Assembly: GCA_005800405.1 (NCBI GenBank)
Contig: SYFN01000204.1
Coordinates: forward strand, 1 to 14,157
From: Burkholderiales bacterium
GTDB lineage: Bacteria; Pseudomonadota; Gammaproteobacteria; Burkholderiales; Burkholderiaceae_D
DNA length: 14,157 bases
Direction: 5' to 3'
Made by a program: the position numbers and the translations under genes. The notes under the pieces are model-generated. The model did no database searches. It saw only the letters and a list, made by a program, of their open reading frames with translations, and was not told the origin of the DNA. This document shows positions 1 to 7,290 of the stretch, in pieces (the first letter of the stretch is position 1; every line of letters begins with the position of its first letter).

Positions 1-266
1 CCGCCGATCAGCTGGACATCGAAGTGACGCATTTTCAGCACGCGCTTGCTCGCCTCGCGACAGACCGCGAATGCTTCGGCAAGAATCTCGTCCGTGGTTG
101 CACCAGCGGCCAGCCGAGCTTTGAGTTCAGGCGTTTTCGCTTTCAGCGCTTCGTCGGACAATCGCTCCAGCGAGGCCTCGAGGGCATTGATCTCGCGGAC
201 GGAACCTTGCAGCTTCTTGATCAGTCGCTGATTGCGACTGCCGAAAATTTTGGTCAGAAAAGACAT
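1..266 (-). CDS. secA: SecA preprotein translocase ATPase, N-terminal 88 codons (cut by left edge)
   Basis: SecA is the cytosolic ATPase motor that drives unfolded preproteins through the SecYEG channel. Only the N-terminus is in the window. The reading begins [20 protein letters not shown], the usual SecA helix, and continues through a stretch with [11 protein letters not shown] and [17 protein letters not shown] to [11 protein letters not shown], which is the conserved block just before the Walker A region of the first nucleotide-binding domain. The gene runs off the left edge, so no ATPase motifs are visible. The ATG at 264-266 is the standard SecA start, although no strong Shine-Dalgarno sequence precedes it. 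It is divergent from dciA, a neighbour arrangement common near lpxC in betaproteobacteria. Identification is secure from sequence similarity in memory; the rest of the protein cannot be judged. Confidence 0.96.
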   Translation of the reverse strand, partial: MSFLTKIFGSRNQRLIKKLQGSVREINALEASLERLSDEALKAKTPELKARLAAGATTDEILAEAFAVCREASKRVLKMRHFDVQLIG

Positions 267-335
267 GTGGGGACTGGAAAAAGGCGGGCTTCACAGCGCA
301 TCGCCAGAGGCGAGGCCGGATTGGCCAGAGCCGCG

Positions 336-344
336 ATTCTAGCA
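336..344 (-). promoter_or_regulatory. Candidate extended -10 promoter for secA
   Basis: On the minus strand the sequence reads TGCTAGAAT, which matches an extended -10 element (TGn followed by TAGAAT, five of six to TATAAT). No good -35 hexamer is seen at 16-18 bases upstream, as expected for extended -10 promoters. It would give a leader of roughly 60 bases before secA. This is motif reading only; the 162-bp divergent region between secA and dciA shows no equally good element for dciA. Confidence 0.35.
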
Positions 345-428
345 TGCGGCCCCCTCTGAAGATGCCCCCTGCCATGCGACATCGAAGGGGCAATGCGCGG
401 CGCCCAAAGCCTGTGTTAACGTTGCCGG

Positions 429-911
429 ATGTCCAGAAACCACCCGAATTTCACGCCCGCTCGCCGTCCGGCGAACCGTCCCACCACGCGCGAGGCGAGT
501 TCTTTCCTGCGGGGGGACGAAGTTATGGCGGGTTTGCTGCCAACACTGGAAAAAATGGCCGCGCTGCAGGTCGACGCCGAGCAGCTTCTGCCGGGCGTTT
601 TCATCACCTGCAGGGTACTGCAGCTGAGCGAGGGCCAGCTGCATATCGCCGTGCCAAATGCCGCGCTGGCAACGCGTATTCGTCAGATATTGCCTAAATT
701 ACAGACGGGGTTGCGCGATAAAAGTTGGCCGGTCGATGCCATACGCATCAAAGTACAAATGATGTCTGGCGAGGACCGGGTACCCGACCGCCCCGCCGCG
801 CAGGCGACTTTACCAACCCATGCGGTGCAGGCCTTCTCCGGACTGGCGCAATCACTGGAAGCAGGCCCGCTGCGCGACGCGCTGCAATCGCTGGTGAGGC
901 GGCGGCGCTGA
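429..911 (+). CDS. dciA: DciA/DUF721 family protein, replicative helicase loading factor
   Basis: The 160-residue product belongs to the DUF721/DciA family. DciA is the ancestral bacterial factor that helps load the DnaB replicative helicase in species lacking DnaC or DnaI. The central part (about residues 33-112) carries the family pattern: a helical segment MAGLLPTLEKMAALQ, then LLPGVFITCRVLQLSEGQLHIAVPNAALATRIRQ, equivalent to the small KH-like fold of the family. The N-terminus is basic and low in structure; the C-terminus ends in an arginine run (RRRR). It is the only rightward gene here and lies beside secA and lpxC, its usual place in betaproteobacteria. The ATG at 429 is chosen because the short basic tail before the domain is typical; a later ATG at 525 is possible. 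Helicase loading is known for the family, not shown here. Confidence 0.85.
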   Translation: MSRNHPNFTPARRPANRPTTREASSFLRGDEVMAGLLPTLEKMAALQVDAEQLLPGVFITCRVLQLSEGQLHIAVPNAALATRIRQILPKLQTGLRDKSWPVDAIRIKVQMMSGEDRVPDRPAAQATLPTHAVQAFSGLAQSLEAGPLRDALQSLVRRRR

Positions 912-969
912 AAAAGTGGCTCAATTGGGCTGAATTGGTCATTGGTGGCTGGGAATTGGTACAAGGCGC

Positions 970-997
970 CCTGCAACGAGCGGATGCTGGTTTTTTT
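970..997 (+). terminator. Weak candidate terminator after dciA
   Basis: A short stem CCTGCA/TGCTGG (one mismatch) with a 9-base loop is followed directly by seven T residues (991-997), 58 bases after the dciA stop. The stem is weak, so this is only a candidate. Confidence 0.25.
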
Positions 998-1000
998 GCC

Positions 1001-1101
1001 AAAGACACGGGATCCCGGCCTGCGCCGGGATGGCGGCAGAAATTTTACGGTCGCCCCAACCACTACTGTTTTCCCGGCGCAGACTGGGATCCAGTGTCTT
1101 T
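1001..1101. repeat. REP-like inverted repeat pair
   Basis: Two 30-base arms (1001-1030 and 1072-1101) are inverted copies of each other with three mismatches, separated by 41 bases. The left half also contains a perfect small hairpin at 1012-1031, with 8-bp arms ATCCCGGC and GCCGGGAT around CTGC. The right arm holds a decayed version of the same hairpin. The layout (ATCCC...GGGAT) recalls the dRS3 and REP-type elements of beta- and gammaproteobacteria. It sits between the convergent ends of dciA and the transporter gene, a typical place for such repeats, where it may also act as a bidirectional transcription block. Whether it is multicopy cannot be seen from this window. Confidence 0.7.
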
Positions 1102-1140
1102 CGTCGCGTATCAGTCGAATTTGAAAATAAAAACCGCCTT

Positions 1141-1222
1141 AGGGAAGCGCTGATTTTGCTGCCCCCGCATCGCACAGCGACGCTGGCTCGCCATAAAATG
1201 TGGGTTTATTCAGCGTATCCTT
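1141..1222. repeat. Possible MITE-like remnant with imperfect terminal inverted repeats
   Basis: The segment begins AGGGAAGCGCTGATT and ends ATTCAGCGTATCCTT. Read inverted, the ends match at 10 of 13 positions around the shared core CGCTGA. The 82-bp length with no coding content fits a decayed miniature element or a solo insertion-sequence end. No clear target duplication is present. Together with the REP-like pair it accounts for much of the gene-free stretch 912-1247, in which no gene is seen. Confidence 0.3.
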
Positions 1223-1247
1223 GGTGATAGCTACACAAACGCATTGG

Positions 1248-2069
1248 TCACACATCTTGAGGCGATGGTCGCGATTCAAGCAACGCCGCGCTCACAATCA
1301 GCACCGCCCCAAAATACTCATGCGCACTCAGCGCTTCACCGCCAATCAGCACCGCGCTAGTCACTGCCACCAACAATTCCACGACCTGAAACACCGACGC
1401 ACGGCTAGCTTGTACATGAGTGACACCATAGGTGGTCAGCAAAGTTGCACCCAACAACCAAACGCCGGCAAACAAACATAGCCAGAGCCAGTGGATCACG
1501 GACAGTATGGGCAATTCAGGCATGGAGAAAATCAGCGCAAACAAGGCAATCAACGCACAACCGACAAAACTAATCAGTGTGCGGCTCAGCATGGGGAGTG
1601 TTTGCGCCTTGCGGTTGGTGATGCCGCCCGCGGCGTAGGTCATGCCTGCGATGAGTGCAAAGAGATCTGCAAGGGACAGTGGCGTGGTCAGTGCATCTGC
1701 AGCACCCAAAATCACGACAACACCTAGTAGTGAAAGTAGTGCGGCGACGATCCTTCGCAGACCAATGCGTTCCTTCAGAAAAATCGTACCGCCAAGGATG
1801 CCCCATACCGGCAGCAGAAAAAACAACAACATCACCCTTACCACCGAGCCCGCCATCAATGCATAGGTAAGTGCGACATTAGCCGTACCAAAAAAGATGC
1901 CAATCATCAGCAGGCAATGCCACTCTTGACGGCATTGAGTACGTTCGCGCCAGATGAAAGGCAGTGATACGAATGCCACCGTGCTGTAGGCAGTCAGCGA
2001 GATCGAGTGGCCGTCCAGGCCCAGAGCAGCAAAGAATTTCAGTGGCCACCAGCTCAAACCCCAGATCAC
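1248..2069 (-). CDS. EamA/DMT superfamily transporter (start uncertain, probably extends to 2132)
   Basis: An integral membrane protein of the drug/metabolite transporter superfamily, made of two EamA repeats of about five helices each. The first repeat includes FFGTANVALTYALMAGSVVRVMLLFFLLPVWGILGG and the charged LKERIG loop. The second starts near LADLFALIAGMTYAAGG and ends with the ISAA-like VSAALLESRP. The substrate cannot be told from sequence. The only ordinary start codon near the front is the GTG at 2067-2069, but it cuts the first helix in half. In frame, codons upstream read RPALLALIAGS before IWGLSWWPLKFFAALG, giving a complete first helix, and continue open to the codon directly after the lpxC TAG. 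The protein is therefore probably about 294 residues with a CTG or other rare start near 2132. It lies after lpxC in the same direction and is likely cotranscribed with it. Confidence 0.85.
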   Translation of the reverse strand: MIWGLSWWPLKFFAALGLDGHSISLTAYSTVAFVSLPFIWRERTQCRQEWHCLLMIGIFFGTANVALTYALMAGSVVRVMLLFFLLPVWGILGGTIFLKERIGLRRIVAALLSLLGVVVILGAADALTTPLSLADLFALIAGMTYAAGGITNRKAQTLPMLSRTLISFVGCALIALFALIFSMPELPILSVIHWLWLCLFAGVWLLGATLLTTYGVTHVQASRASVFQVVELLVAVTSAVLIGGEALSAHEYFGAVLIVSAALLESRPSPQDV

Positions 2070-2132
2070 ACTACCGGCAATCAGCGCGAGTAATGCGGGA
2101 CGGGTGTCGCTGGGTTGGGTTGAATCGCTCAG

Positions 2133-3065
2133 CTACGCCGCCCAGACTTGTTCCAGCTGACTCGAGTAGGCCGCCGGTGCGGATGCTGTATTGCTGAAAG
2201 TGACAATCTCGTACGTGCTCTGATCCGCCAGCAGAGCGCGTAGCAGCTTGTTGTTCAGATCATGTCCAGACTTGTGCGCGGTGTAACTTGCGAGCAGCGG
2301 ATGGCCGACCAGATATAGATCTCCCATCGCATCCAGAATTTTGTGTCTGACAAATTCATTTTGGTAGCGCAGACCACCGGCATTGAGAATCCGAAATTCA
2401 TCCATCACGATGGCATTTTCGAGCGAACCACCGCGCGCTAAACCCATGCCGCGCAGGGTTTCCACATCCTGCATGAAACCAAAGGTACGCGCGCGCGCGA
2501 CTTCTTCAATGTAAGACTCAAGACTGAGATCGACTTCTGCCGTCTGGCCGGAACCATCAATCGCTGGATGATTGAATTCGATAAAAAACTTTAAACGAAA
2601 GCCATGACAGGGCTCGAGCCGCGCCCATTTTTCCCGCTTGCCCTGACCTTCGCAAACTTCAACCGTCTTCAGCACACGTACAAATTTTTTTGCTGCGTCC
2701 TGCTCGTTGCTGCCGGCCTGCTGAAGTAAAAATACAAATGAAGCTGCCGAGCCATCCATGATCGGAATTTCTTCTGCAGTGACATCCACGATTAGATTGT
2801 CGATACCTAAACCCACACAAGCTGACATCAGATGCTCGACAGTCGATACACGCACACCGTCTTTTTCGAGTACAGAGGCCATACGTGTATCGCCAACACT
2901 CATTGCGTTGGCTGGCAAGCTAATGGGTGGTGTGATATCAACGCGACGAAAAACGATGCCAAAATTGACTTGCGCAGGACGCAACGTGAGCTCGACGCGG
3001 GTGCCACAATGCAGGCCGACACCCGTAGTCTTGACAGTGTCTCGAAGCGTTCTCTGTCGTATCAT
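2133..3065 (-). CDS. lpxC: UDP-3-O-acyl-N-acetylglucosamine deacetylase
   Basis: LpxC is the cytosolic zinc deacetylase that carries out the committed step of lipid A synthesis, removing acetate from UDP-3-O-acyl-GlcNAc. All family landmarks are present in 310 residues. These are the N-terminal [21 protein letters not shown], the catalytic STVEHLMSA with E77 and zinc ligand H78, the MDGSAASF loop at 103-110, the second zinc site [11 protein letters not shown] with H241 and D245, and the general acid region HKSGHDLNN with H268. Length agrees with the family (about 305). It begins 37 bases after the peroxiredoxin stop and its own Shine-Dalgarno sequence is poor. The TAG stop at 2133-2135 is followed in the same frame by transporter coding sequence, an odd arrangement described separately. 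Function is as certain as sequence allows. Confidence 0.97.
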   Translation of the reverse strand: MIRQRTLRDTVKTTGVGLHCGTRVELTLRPAQVNFGIVFRRVDITPPISLPANAMSVGDTRMASVLEKDGVRVSTVEHLMSACVGLGIDNLIVDVTAEEIPIMDGSAASFVFLLQQAGSNEQDAAKKFVRVLKTVEVCEGQGKREKWARLEPCHGFRLKFFIEFNHPAIDGSGQTAEVDLSLESYIEEVARARTFGFMQDVETLRGMGLARGGSLENAIVMDEFRILNAGGLRYQNEFVRHKILDAMGDLYLVGHPLLASYTAHKSGHDLNNKLLRALLADQSTYEIVTFSNTASAPAAYSSQLEQVWAA

Positions 3066-3102
3066 TTTTTTGATGAAGCTGTATTGCGATCAGCGTTTTA
3101 AT

Positions 3103-3606
3103 TTAGAGATTCGCGAGCATGGTTTCGGCATTCGATACTTCAAACTTGCCTGGTGCTTCCACATGCAGCTGCGACACCACGCCGTCCTTGACGAGCATTG
3201 AATAACGCTGCGAGCGCGTACCCATGCCGTAGGCACTGAAGTCGGCGGACAGCCCAAGCACCTTGCTGAAGTCTGCATTGCCATCAGCCATCATGCGCAC
3301 GACACCGGTCGCCTTGAGTTCACGGCCCCATGCGCCCATCACGAACGCATCGTTGACTGAGATACACCAGATTTCATCCACACCCTTGGCCTTGAGTTCT
3401 TTAGCGTGCTGCACGTAGCCGGGCACGTGCTGCGCAGAGCAGGTCGGCGTGTAGGCACCTGGCAGGCCGAAGATGGCAATCGTCTTGCCCTTGACGAGAT
3501 CAGACACGTTGAACGTGTTCGGTCCGAGCGAGCAGCCTTCGGTTTCTGTTTCGATGAACTCGGCGAGTTTGCCTTCAGGGAGGTGGTCTCCGGTTTTGAT
3601 GGTCAT
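3103..3606 (-). CDS. Prx5-type peroxiredoxin
   Basis: A 167-residue thiol peroxidase of the Prx5 (AhpC/TSA, redoxin) family that reduces hydrogen peroxide and organic peroxides in the cytosol. The active site reads PGAYTPTCS, with the peroxidatic cysteine C56 and the conserved T53 three residues before it. The catalytic arginine lies in GTRSQRYSML (about 129-138). C25 and C81 (IWCISVND) are further cysteines that could form a disulfide or be reduced by glutathione or glutaredoxin; the resolving residue is not decided. No fused glutaredoxin domain follows. It starts after the terminator that closes ftsZ, with a modest AGGA ribosome site, and is 37 bases before lpxC, so the two may share a transcript. 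The position between ftsZ and lpxC is familiar in betaproteobacteria and does not imply a role in division. Confidence 0.93.
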   Translation of the reverse strand: MTIKTGDHLPEGKLAEFIETETEGCSLGPNTFNVSDLVKGKTIAIFGLPGAYTPTCSAQHVPGYVQHAKELKAKGVDEIWCISVNDAFVMGAWGRELKATGVVRMMADGNADFSKVLGLSADFSAYGMGTRSQRYSMLVKDGVVSQLHVEAPGKFEVSNAETMLANL

Positions 3607-3641
3607 GGGATGGTCCTATGGGTTGAGAAATCAGAGGGAAC

Positions 3642-3674
3642 AAAAAAGAAGAATTGCCGCACTGCCGCAATTCT
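3642..3674 (-). terminator. Rho-independent terminator after ftsZ
   Basis: On the minus strand an 8-bp perfect stem AGAATTGC/GCAATTCT closes a 9-base loop, is extended by a G-U and a G-C pair, and is followed by a U-rich tract (six A residues on the plus strand at 3642-3647). It lies 36 bases downstream of the ftsZ stop and before the peroxiredoxin start, so it marks the end of the dcw transcript. Confidence 0.75.
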
Positions 3675-3710
3675 CCCGTAGTATGCCCCGAGCGACGATT
3701 TTCTGCAGAC

Positions 3711-4877
3711 TCAGTCAGCCTGGCGCCGCAGAAATGCTGGAATGTCATACGTCTCGGTGCCGTTGCGTTCCATGGCACGTACCGTCTCGGACGCGGACTC
3801 GCGGCGCCATACTGCCGGCGTGCGTATCGGTTCGGCGGGCGGGACACTCGTGCTGAACGCATCGGCTGGCGCCGCACCGCCATACGTGCCCGTACGCACG
3901 GCCTGCACCGGAGTGGACACCAGCACTGGCTTGCGTCTGCCCAAACCGGTTGCGACCACGGTAACGCGAATTTCGTCGCCCATGCTCTCGTCATACGCAA
4001 TGCCCTGTGCGATCGATGCATCCTCAGCGGCGAACGCACGCACCGCGGCCATCACCTCGCGGATCTCTTTACCCTTAAGCGACTTGCTGCCAGTGACGTT
4101 GACCAACACACCACGCGCGCCAGAGAGATCGATTCCATCGAGCAGCGGCGATGCGATCGCCTGCTCCGCAGCGATACGCGCGCGATCCAGTCCCGAGGCA
4201 ACCGCCGTGCCCATCATAGCCTTACCCTGCTCTGCCATGATGGTCTTGACGTCGTTGAAGTCTACGTTGATATGGCCGGGTACGTTAATGATCTCGGCAA
4301 TTCCCGCGACTGCATTGTTGAGCACGTCGTCCGCATGCTGGAGCCACTCCATCATGCTGTCGTCTTCGTAAATCTCTTCCAGCTTCTCGTTGAGTATCAC
4401 GATCAGTGAATCGACATACTTGTTCAGCTCTTCCAGGCCTTCATCGGCGATCTTCATGCACTTCTGACCTTCGTAGGTAAAAGGCTTGGACACGACCGCC
4501 ACAGTCAAGGCACCAAGCTCCTTCGCTACTTCAGCGACCACCGGTGCTGCGCCAGTACCGGTTCCACCACCCATACCAGCTGCGATGAATACCATGTGCG
4601 CACCACGCAGCGCATCTTCGATACGGCTACGAGTTTCTTCGGCGAGCTGGCGACCCAGTGCGGGTTGCATGCCAGCGCCCAGACCGGACTCACCGATCTG
4701 AATCACGTTATGCGCGTTGGAGAGCGACAACGCCTGCGCATCGGTGTTAGCGACGATGAACTCGACGCCAGCAACACCCTTGTTGATCATATGCTGAACG
4801 GCATTGCCGCCAGCACCGCCGACACCGACCACTTTGATGATCGTGCCTTTCGTCGTTTCCAGCATATCGATTTCCAT
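3711..4877 (-). CDS. ftsZ: Cell division protein FtsZ
   Basis: FtsZ is the tubulin-like GTPase that polymerises into the Z ring and recruits the division machinery. The 388-residue product shows the N-terminal nucleotide-binding GVGGAGGNAV (18-27), the tubulin signature GGGTGTG at 103-109, and the catalytic T7-loop region VDFNDVKTIM. After the GTPase core comes a variable, proline- and arginine-containing linker, then the conserved C-terminal peptide DIPAFLRRQAD that binds FtsA and ZipA. An open frame runs upstream to 4946, but the ATG at 4875-4877 is chosen because it has a strong Shine-Dalgarno sequence (AAGGGAG, 5 bases before) and gives the standard MEIDMLET-type N-terminus. It is separated from ftsA by 245 bases and followed by a terminator, making it the last gene of the dcw unit. 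Confidence 0.98.
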   Translation of the reverse strand: MEIDMLETTKGTIIKVVGVGGAGGNAVQHMINKGVAGVEFIVANTDAQALSLSNAHNVIQIGESGLGAGMQPALGRQLAEETRSRIEDALRGAHMVFIAAGMGGGTGTGAAPVVAEVAKELGALTVAVVSKPFTYEGQKCMKIADEGLEELNKYVDSLIVILNEKLEEIYEDDSMMEWLQHADDVLNNAVAGIAEIINVPGHINVDFNDVKTIMAEQGKAMMGTAVASGLDRARIAAEQAIASPLLDGIDLSGARGVLVNVTGSKSLKGKEIREVMAAVRAFAAEDASIAQGIAYDESMGDEIRVTVVATGLGRRKPVLVSTPVQAVRTGTYGGAAPADAFSTSVPPAEPIRTPAVWRRESASETVRAMERNGTETYDIPAFLRRQAD

Positions 4878-4882
4878 GATGA

Positions 4883-4889
4883 CTCCCTT
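4883..4889 (-). promoter_or_regulatory. Ribosome binding site that fixes the ftsZ start
   Basis: AAGGGAG on the minus strand lies 5 bases upstream of the ATG at 4875-4877. It decides this start over the longer open frame reaching 4946, whose extra 23 codons do not resemble FtsZ. Confidence 0.8.
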
Positions 4890-4976
4890 TATGGTACAGT
4901 TTTTAGTCGTGAACCGCCACATGACGTGACGGCTAGCAACTAACAACTGCGTGGTTAAACAAACACGTGATGACTG

Positions 4977-5005
4977 GTTTTATCTGCTGCGTTTACTAGT
5001 TACAA
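4977..5005 (-). promoter_or_regulatory. Candidate ftsZ promoter in an AT-rich 245-bp gap
   Basis: The ftsA-ftsZ gap (4878-5122) is much richer in A and T than the flanking genes and has no coding signal. Within it the minus strand carries TTGTAA, a 17-base spacer and TAAAAC, four of six matches at each hexamer with ideal spacing, about 95 bases before the ftsZ start. Separate promoters for ftsZ near or inside ftsA are known in other proteobacteria, so a local promoter is plausible. This one is a motif guess. Confidence 0.25.
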
Positions 5006-5122
5006 AAAATATTGATTGCTACACACCACTGAAGGTTAATTCTCTTTCTGTTTCTATTTATGTTTTATTTTCAGCTTCATCTGACACACAACGAAAGACG
5101 CCTAATTTTCGTACATCCAACA

Positions 5123-6355
5123 TCAAAAATTTCCCATAAACCACTCCTTCATTCTTTCCCACAGCACCTTCGCTGAGCCACCATGACGGGTCGCGACCTG
5201 ACCTCGGAGATACTGACGCTTGGCTTCCATTAGCAATCCAAGCACGGTTGCATAGCGCGGGCTTCGAACCACATCCGTAAGCTGCCCGTGGTAATCCGGC
5301 TCACCCACACGTGCGGCCTTGAGGAAAATATCTTCAGCAAGCTCGCACATGCCCGGCATCAGCGCGCTGCCACCGGTGATGACGATGCCAGAAGACAGTA
5401 CTTCTTCGAAACCGGATTCGCGCACTACCTGATGCACGAGCGAGAACAATTCTTCGACACGCGGCTCGATCACCGCAGCCAGTGCCTGGCGTGACAAGGC
5501 TCGCGGACCGCGATCGCCCAGACCGGGCACATCAAAGGTTTCGCCCGGATCCGCCAGCACCTGCTTGGCGACGCCATAGAGCACCTTGATTTCCTCGGCC
5601 TCTGCCGTTGGGGTCCGCAGTGCCATCGCGATATCATTGGTGATCTGATCGCCACCAATCGGCAGCACTGTGGTGTGACGAATCGCCCCTTCAGTGAAGA
5701 TCGCCACATCGGTAGTACCACCGCCAATATCGACCAGTACCACACCCAATTCTTTTTCATCAGCCGTCAATACAGCGTCCGCTGATGCGCGACCCTGCAA
5801 AATCCAGTCGGTAACTTCGAGTCCGCAACGGCGCACGCACTTGATTATGTTCTGCACCGCTGACACCGCACCGGTAACGATATGAACCTTCACCTCAAGA
5901 CGCACGCCGCTCATACCGATAGGCTCGCGCACATCTTCCTGACTATCGACGATGAATTCCTGCGGTATCGTGTGCAGCAACTGCTGATCAGTCGGTATGT
6001 TCACTGCACGCGCAGTTTCTATCACCCGCGCTACATCAGCGGCAGTGACTTCCTTGTCCTTGATCGCGACCATACCCCGCGAGTTAAAGCTGCGAATATG
6101 GCTGCCGGCAATACCGATCCAGACATTACGTATCTGACAGTCCGCCATTAGCTCGGCTTCTTCCAGTGCGCGCTGTATGGACTCAACAGTGGATTCAATA
6201 TTAACTACCACACCTTTTTTCAGACCCTTGGATTCGTGCTTGCCCAGGCCGATGACTTCATGGCGGCCATCCGGCAGAACTTCGGCGACAACCGCAACCA
6301 CTTTCGATGTACCGATGTCGAGACCTACGATCAAGTTTTTTGCGTCTTTCGTCAT
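5123..6355 (-). CDS. ftsA: Cell division protein FtsA
   Basis: FtsA is the actin-like ATPase that anchors FtsZ filaments to the inner membrane and signals to the later division proteins. In 410 residues it shows the phosphate-1 loop GLDIGTSKVV (11-20), the SHS2/1C domain region with IGIAGSHIRSFNSRG, the phosphate-2 motif VDIGGGTTDVAIF near 210, and the adenosine motif ITGGSALMPG. The last 14 residues (397-410, VLWERMKEWFMGNF) form the amphipathic membrane-targeting helix. Length fits the family. The start is fixed by an in-frame TAA five codons upstream and by the standard N-terminus; the ribosome site is weak. It follows ftsQ after an AT-rich gap of 111 bases, unusually loose for this otherwise compact cluster, and precedes ftsZ. 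Confidence 0.98.
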   Translation of the reverse strand: MTKDAKNLIVGLDIGTSKVVAVVAEVLPDGRHEVIGLGKHESKGLKKGVVVNIESTVESIQRALEEAELMADCQIRNVWIGIAGSHIRSFNSRGMVAIKDKEVTAADVARVIETARAVNIPTDQQLLHTIPQEFIVDSQEDVREPIGMSGVRLEVKVHIVTGAVSAVQNIIKCVRRCGLEVTDWILQGRASADAVLTADEKELGVVLVDIGGGTTDVAIFTEGAIRHTTVLPIGGDQITNDIAMALRTPTAEAEEIKVLYGVAKQVLADPGETFDVPGLGDRGPRALSRQALAAVIEPRVEELFSLVHQVVRESGFEEVLSSGIVITGGSALMPGMCELAEDIFLKAARVGEPDYHGQLTDVVRSPRYATVLGLLMEAKRQYLRGQVATRHGGSAKVLWERMKEWFMGNF

Positions 6356-6466
6356 AGATTTTCTGGCTTATTATGTGTTGTCTCGTTCGAATTCATGCAT
6401 TTACTTGTTTACTTTGGTAACGCATTATTTTTTTGTCTTATTGCTCACCTTTAGCATGCGAAACCG

Positions 6467-7264
6467 TCATGTCGCACTCTCGGCATCCGTCACTGGCGCT
6501 GGTACTGTCACCGATGTACTCTGTCCTCTCTGGCGTAAGGCTAAGCCGTTGGGATAGCGCAAATCGACGCTACTGATCTGTCCTGACATCGCCAACGACA
6601 GCTGCGGGTACACACTTACAAAACGATCGATACGCGCTCTAAGTACGTCGCGCTCCGCAGCACGACCAAGATGCAGGGTCACGCCATTGTTCAGTCTCGC
6701 CGTCCATGCATAGCGCTGCGACAGCGATAGCGACCGTGGCGTCAGATGAAGTGGCGCAAGCCAGTTACGTAAATCCGCCAGTCTTGCAGCGACTTCATGG
6801 GCGCTGTCATCCGGCCCTGCCAGCTCGGGCAATTTGCCCTCTACTTCTGCTTCTGCCTCTGCCAGATTGGCGGTAAAAATAAAACCATCAGCAGAGATCA
6901 GCCTCCCTTCTTCACCCCAGGTGCCCAGCACCTTGTACTCTTCCACCGTCACCACCAGCTTGTTCGGCCACTCGCGTCGAACGGATGCTCTCTGCACCCA
7001 AGGCACGGTTTCAAACGCGGCACGGACAGCCTGTAAATCGGCGGTGAAAAAGTTACCGCGTATGCGAGGCAATGCCGCGCTGCGTACCGTTACCCCATCA
7101 ACGTAACGCAATGATGCACCCTTCATTGCGCGCACCTGTACCACACGAAAATCGAACATAGGTTGACGTGCGAGCCACTTGTAGCCGCCATACAGCAGGC
7201 ACAGCATAAGCACACCAAGCATGGCTCGCGTGATCGTGTTCAGTGTCCTGATGTCATTCCACAT
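6467..7264 (-). CDS. ftsQ: Cell division protein FtsQ
   Basis: FtsQ is a bitopic inner-membrane protein that bridges FtsL/FtsB and the septal synthases with the early division proteins. The 265-residue product has a short cytosolic N-terminus, one membrane segment (about 14-32, AMLGVLMLCLLYGGYKWLA), then a periplasmic POTRA domain beginning FDFRVVQVRAM and including the conserved RVRRXWP-like block RASVRREWPNKLVVTVEEYKVLGTW, here VQRASVRREWP. The beta domain follows, with LALRQRG near the end and a short polar tail. It starts 26 bases after ddlB with an AAGGA ribosome site. Its TGA overlaps an ATG (ATGA), but that ATG leads only to a 10-codon frame; the true ftsA start is 112 bases further on. 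Confidence 0.96.
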   Translation of the reverse strand: MWNDIRTLNTITRAMLGVLMLCLLYGGYKWLARQPMFDFRVVQVRAMKGASLRYVDGVTVRSAALPRIRGNFFTADLQAVRAAFETVPWVQRASVRREWPNKLVVTVEEYKVLGTWGEEGRLISADGFIFTANLAEAEAEVEGKLPELAGPDDSAHEVAARLADLRNWLAPLHLTPRSLSLSQRYAWTARLNNGVTLHLGRAAERDVLRARIDRFVSVYPQLSLAMSGQISSVDLRYPNGLALRQRGQSTSVTVPAPVTDAESAT

Positions 7265-7290
7265 GTTGAATCATTTCCTTACTAAACTAT

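Noticed and set aside
24..697. Plus-strand open frames across the secA start and the secA-dciA gap
   Set aside because: They are antisense to secA or out of frame with dciA, and their composition is unlike a protein of known type.
917..960. Repeated AATTGG-like words after dciA
   Set aside because: The copies are short and irregularly spaced; there is no consistent repeat unit.
2486..2502. Alternating CG run within lpxC
   Set aside because: It is explained by Ala-Arg codons of the conserved VARARTFG motif.
2758..3201. Plus-strand frame opposite lpxC and the peroxiredoxin start
   Set aside because: It crosses two well-supported minus-strand genes and has no domain or ribosome site.
3654..4409. 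Long plus-strand open frames opposite ftsZ (also 3742-4371)
   Set aside because: They are antisense shadows of a conserved gene, rich in arginine, serine and histidine, with no recognisable family.
4878..4946. Upstream extension of ftsZ to the start at 4946
   Set aside because: The extra 23 residues do not resemble FtsZ, while the ATG at 4877 has a strong Shine-Dalgarno sequence and the standard N-terminus.
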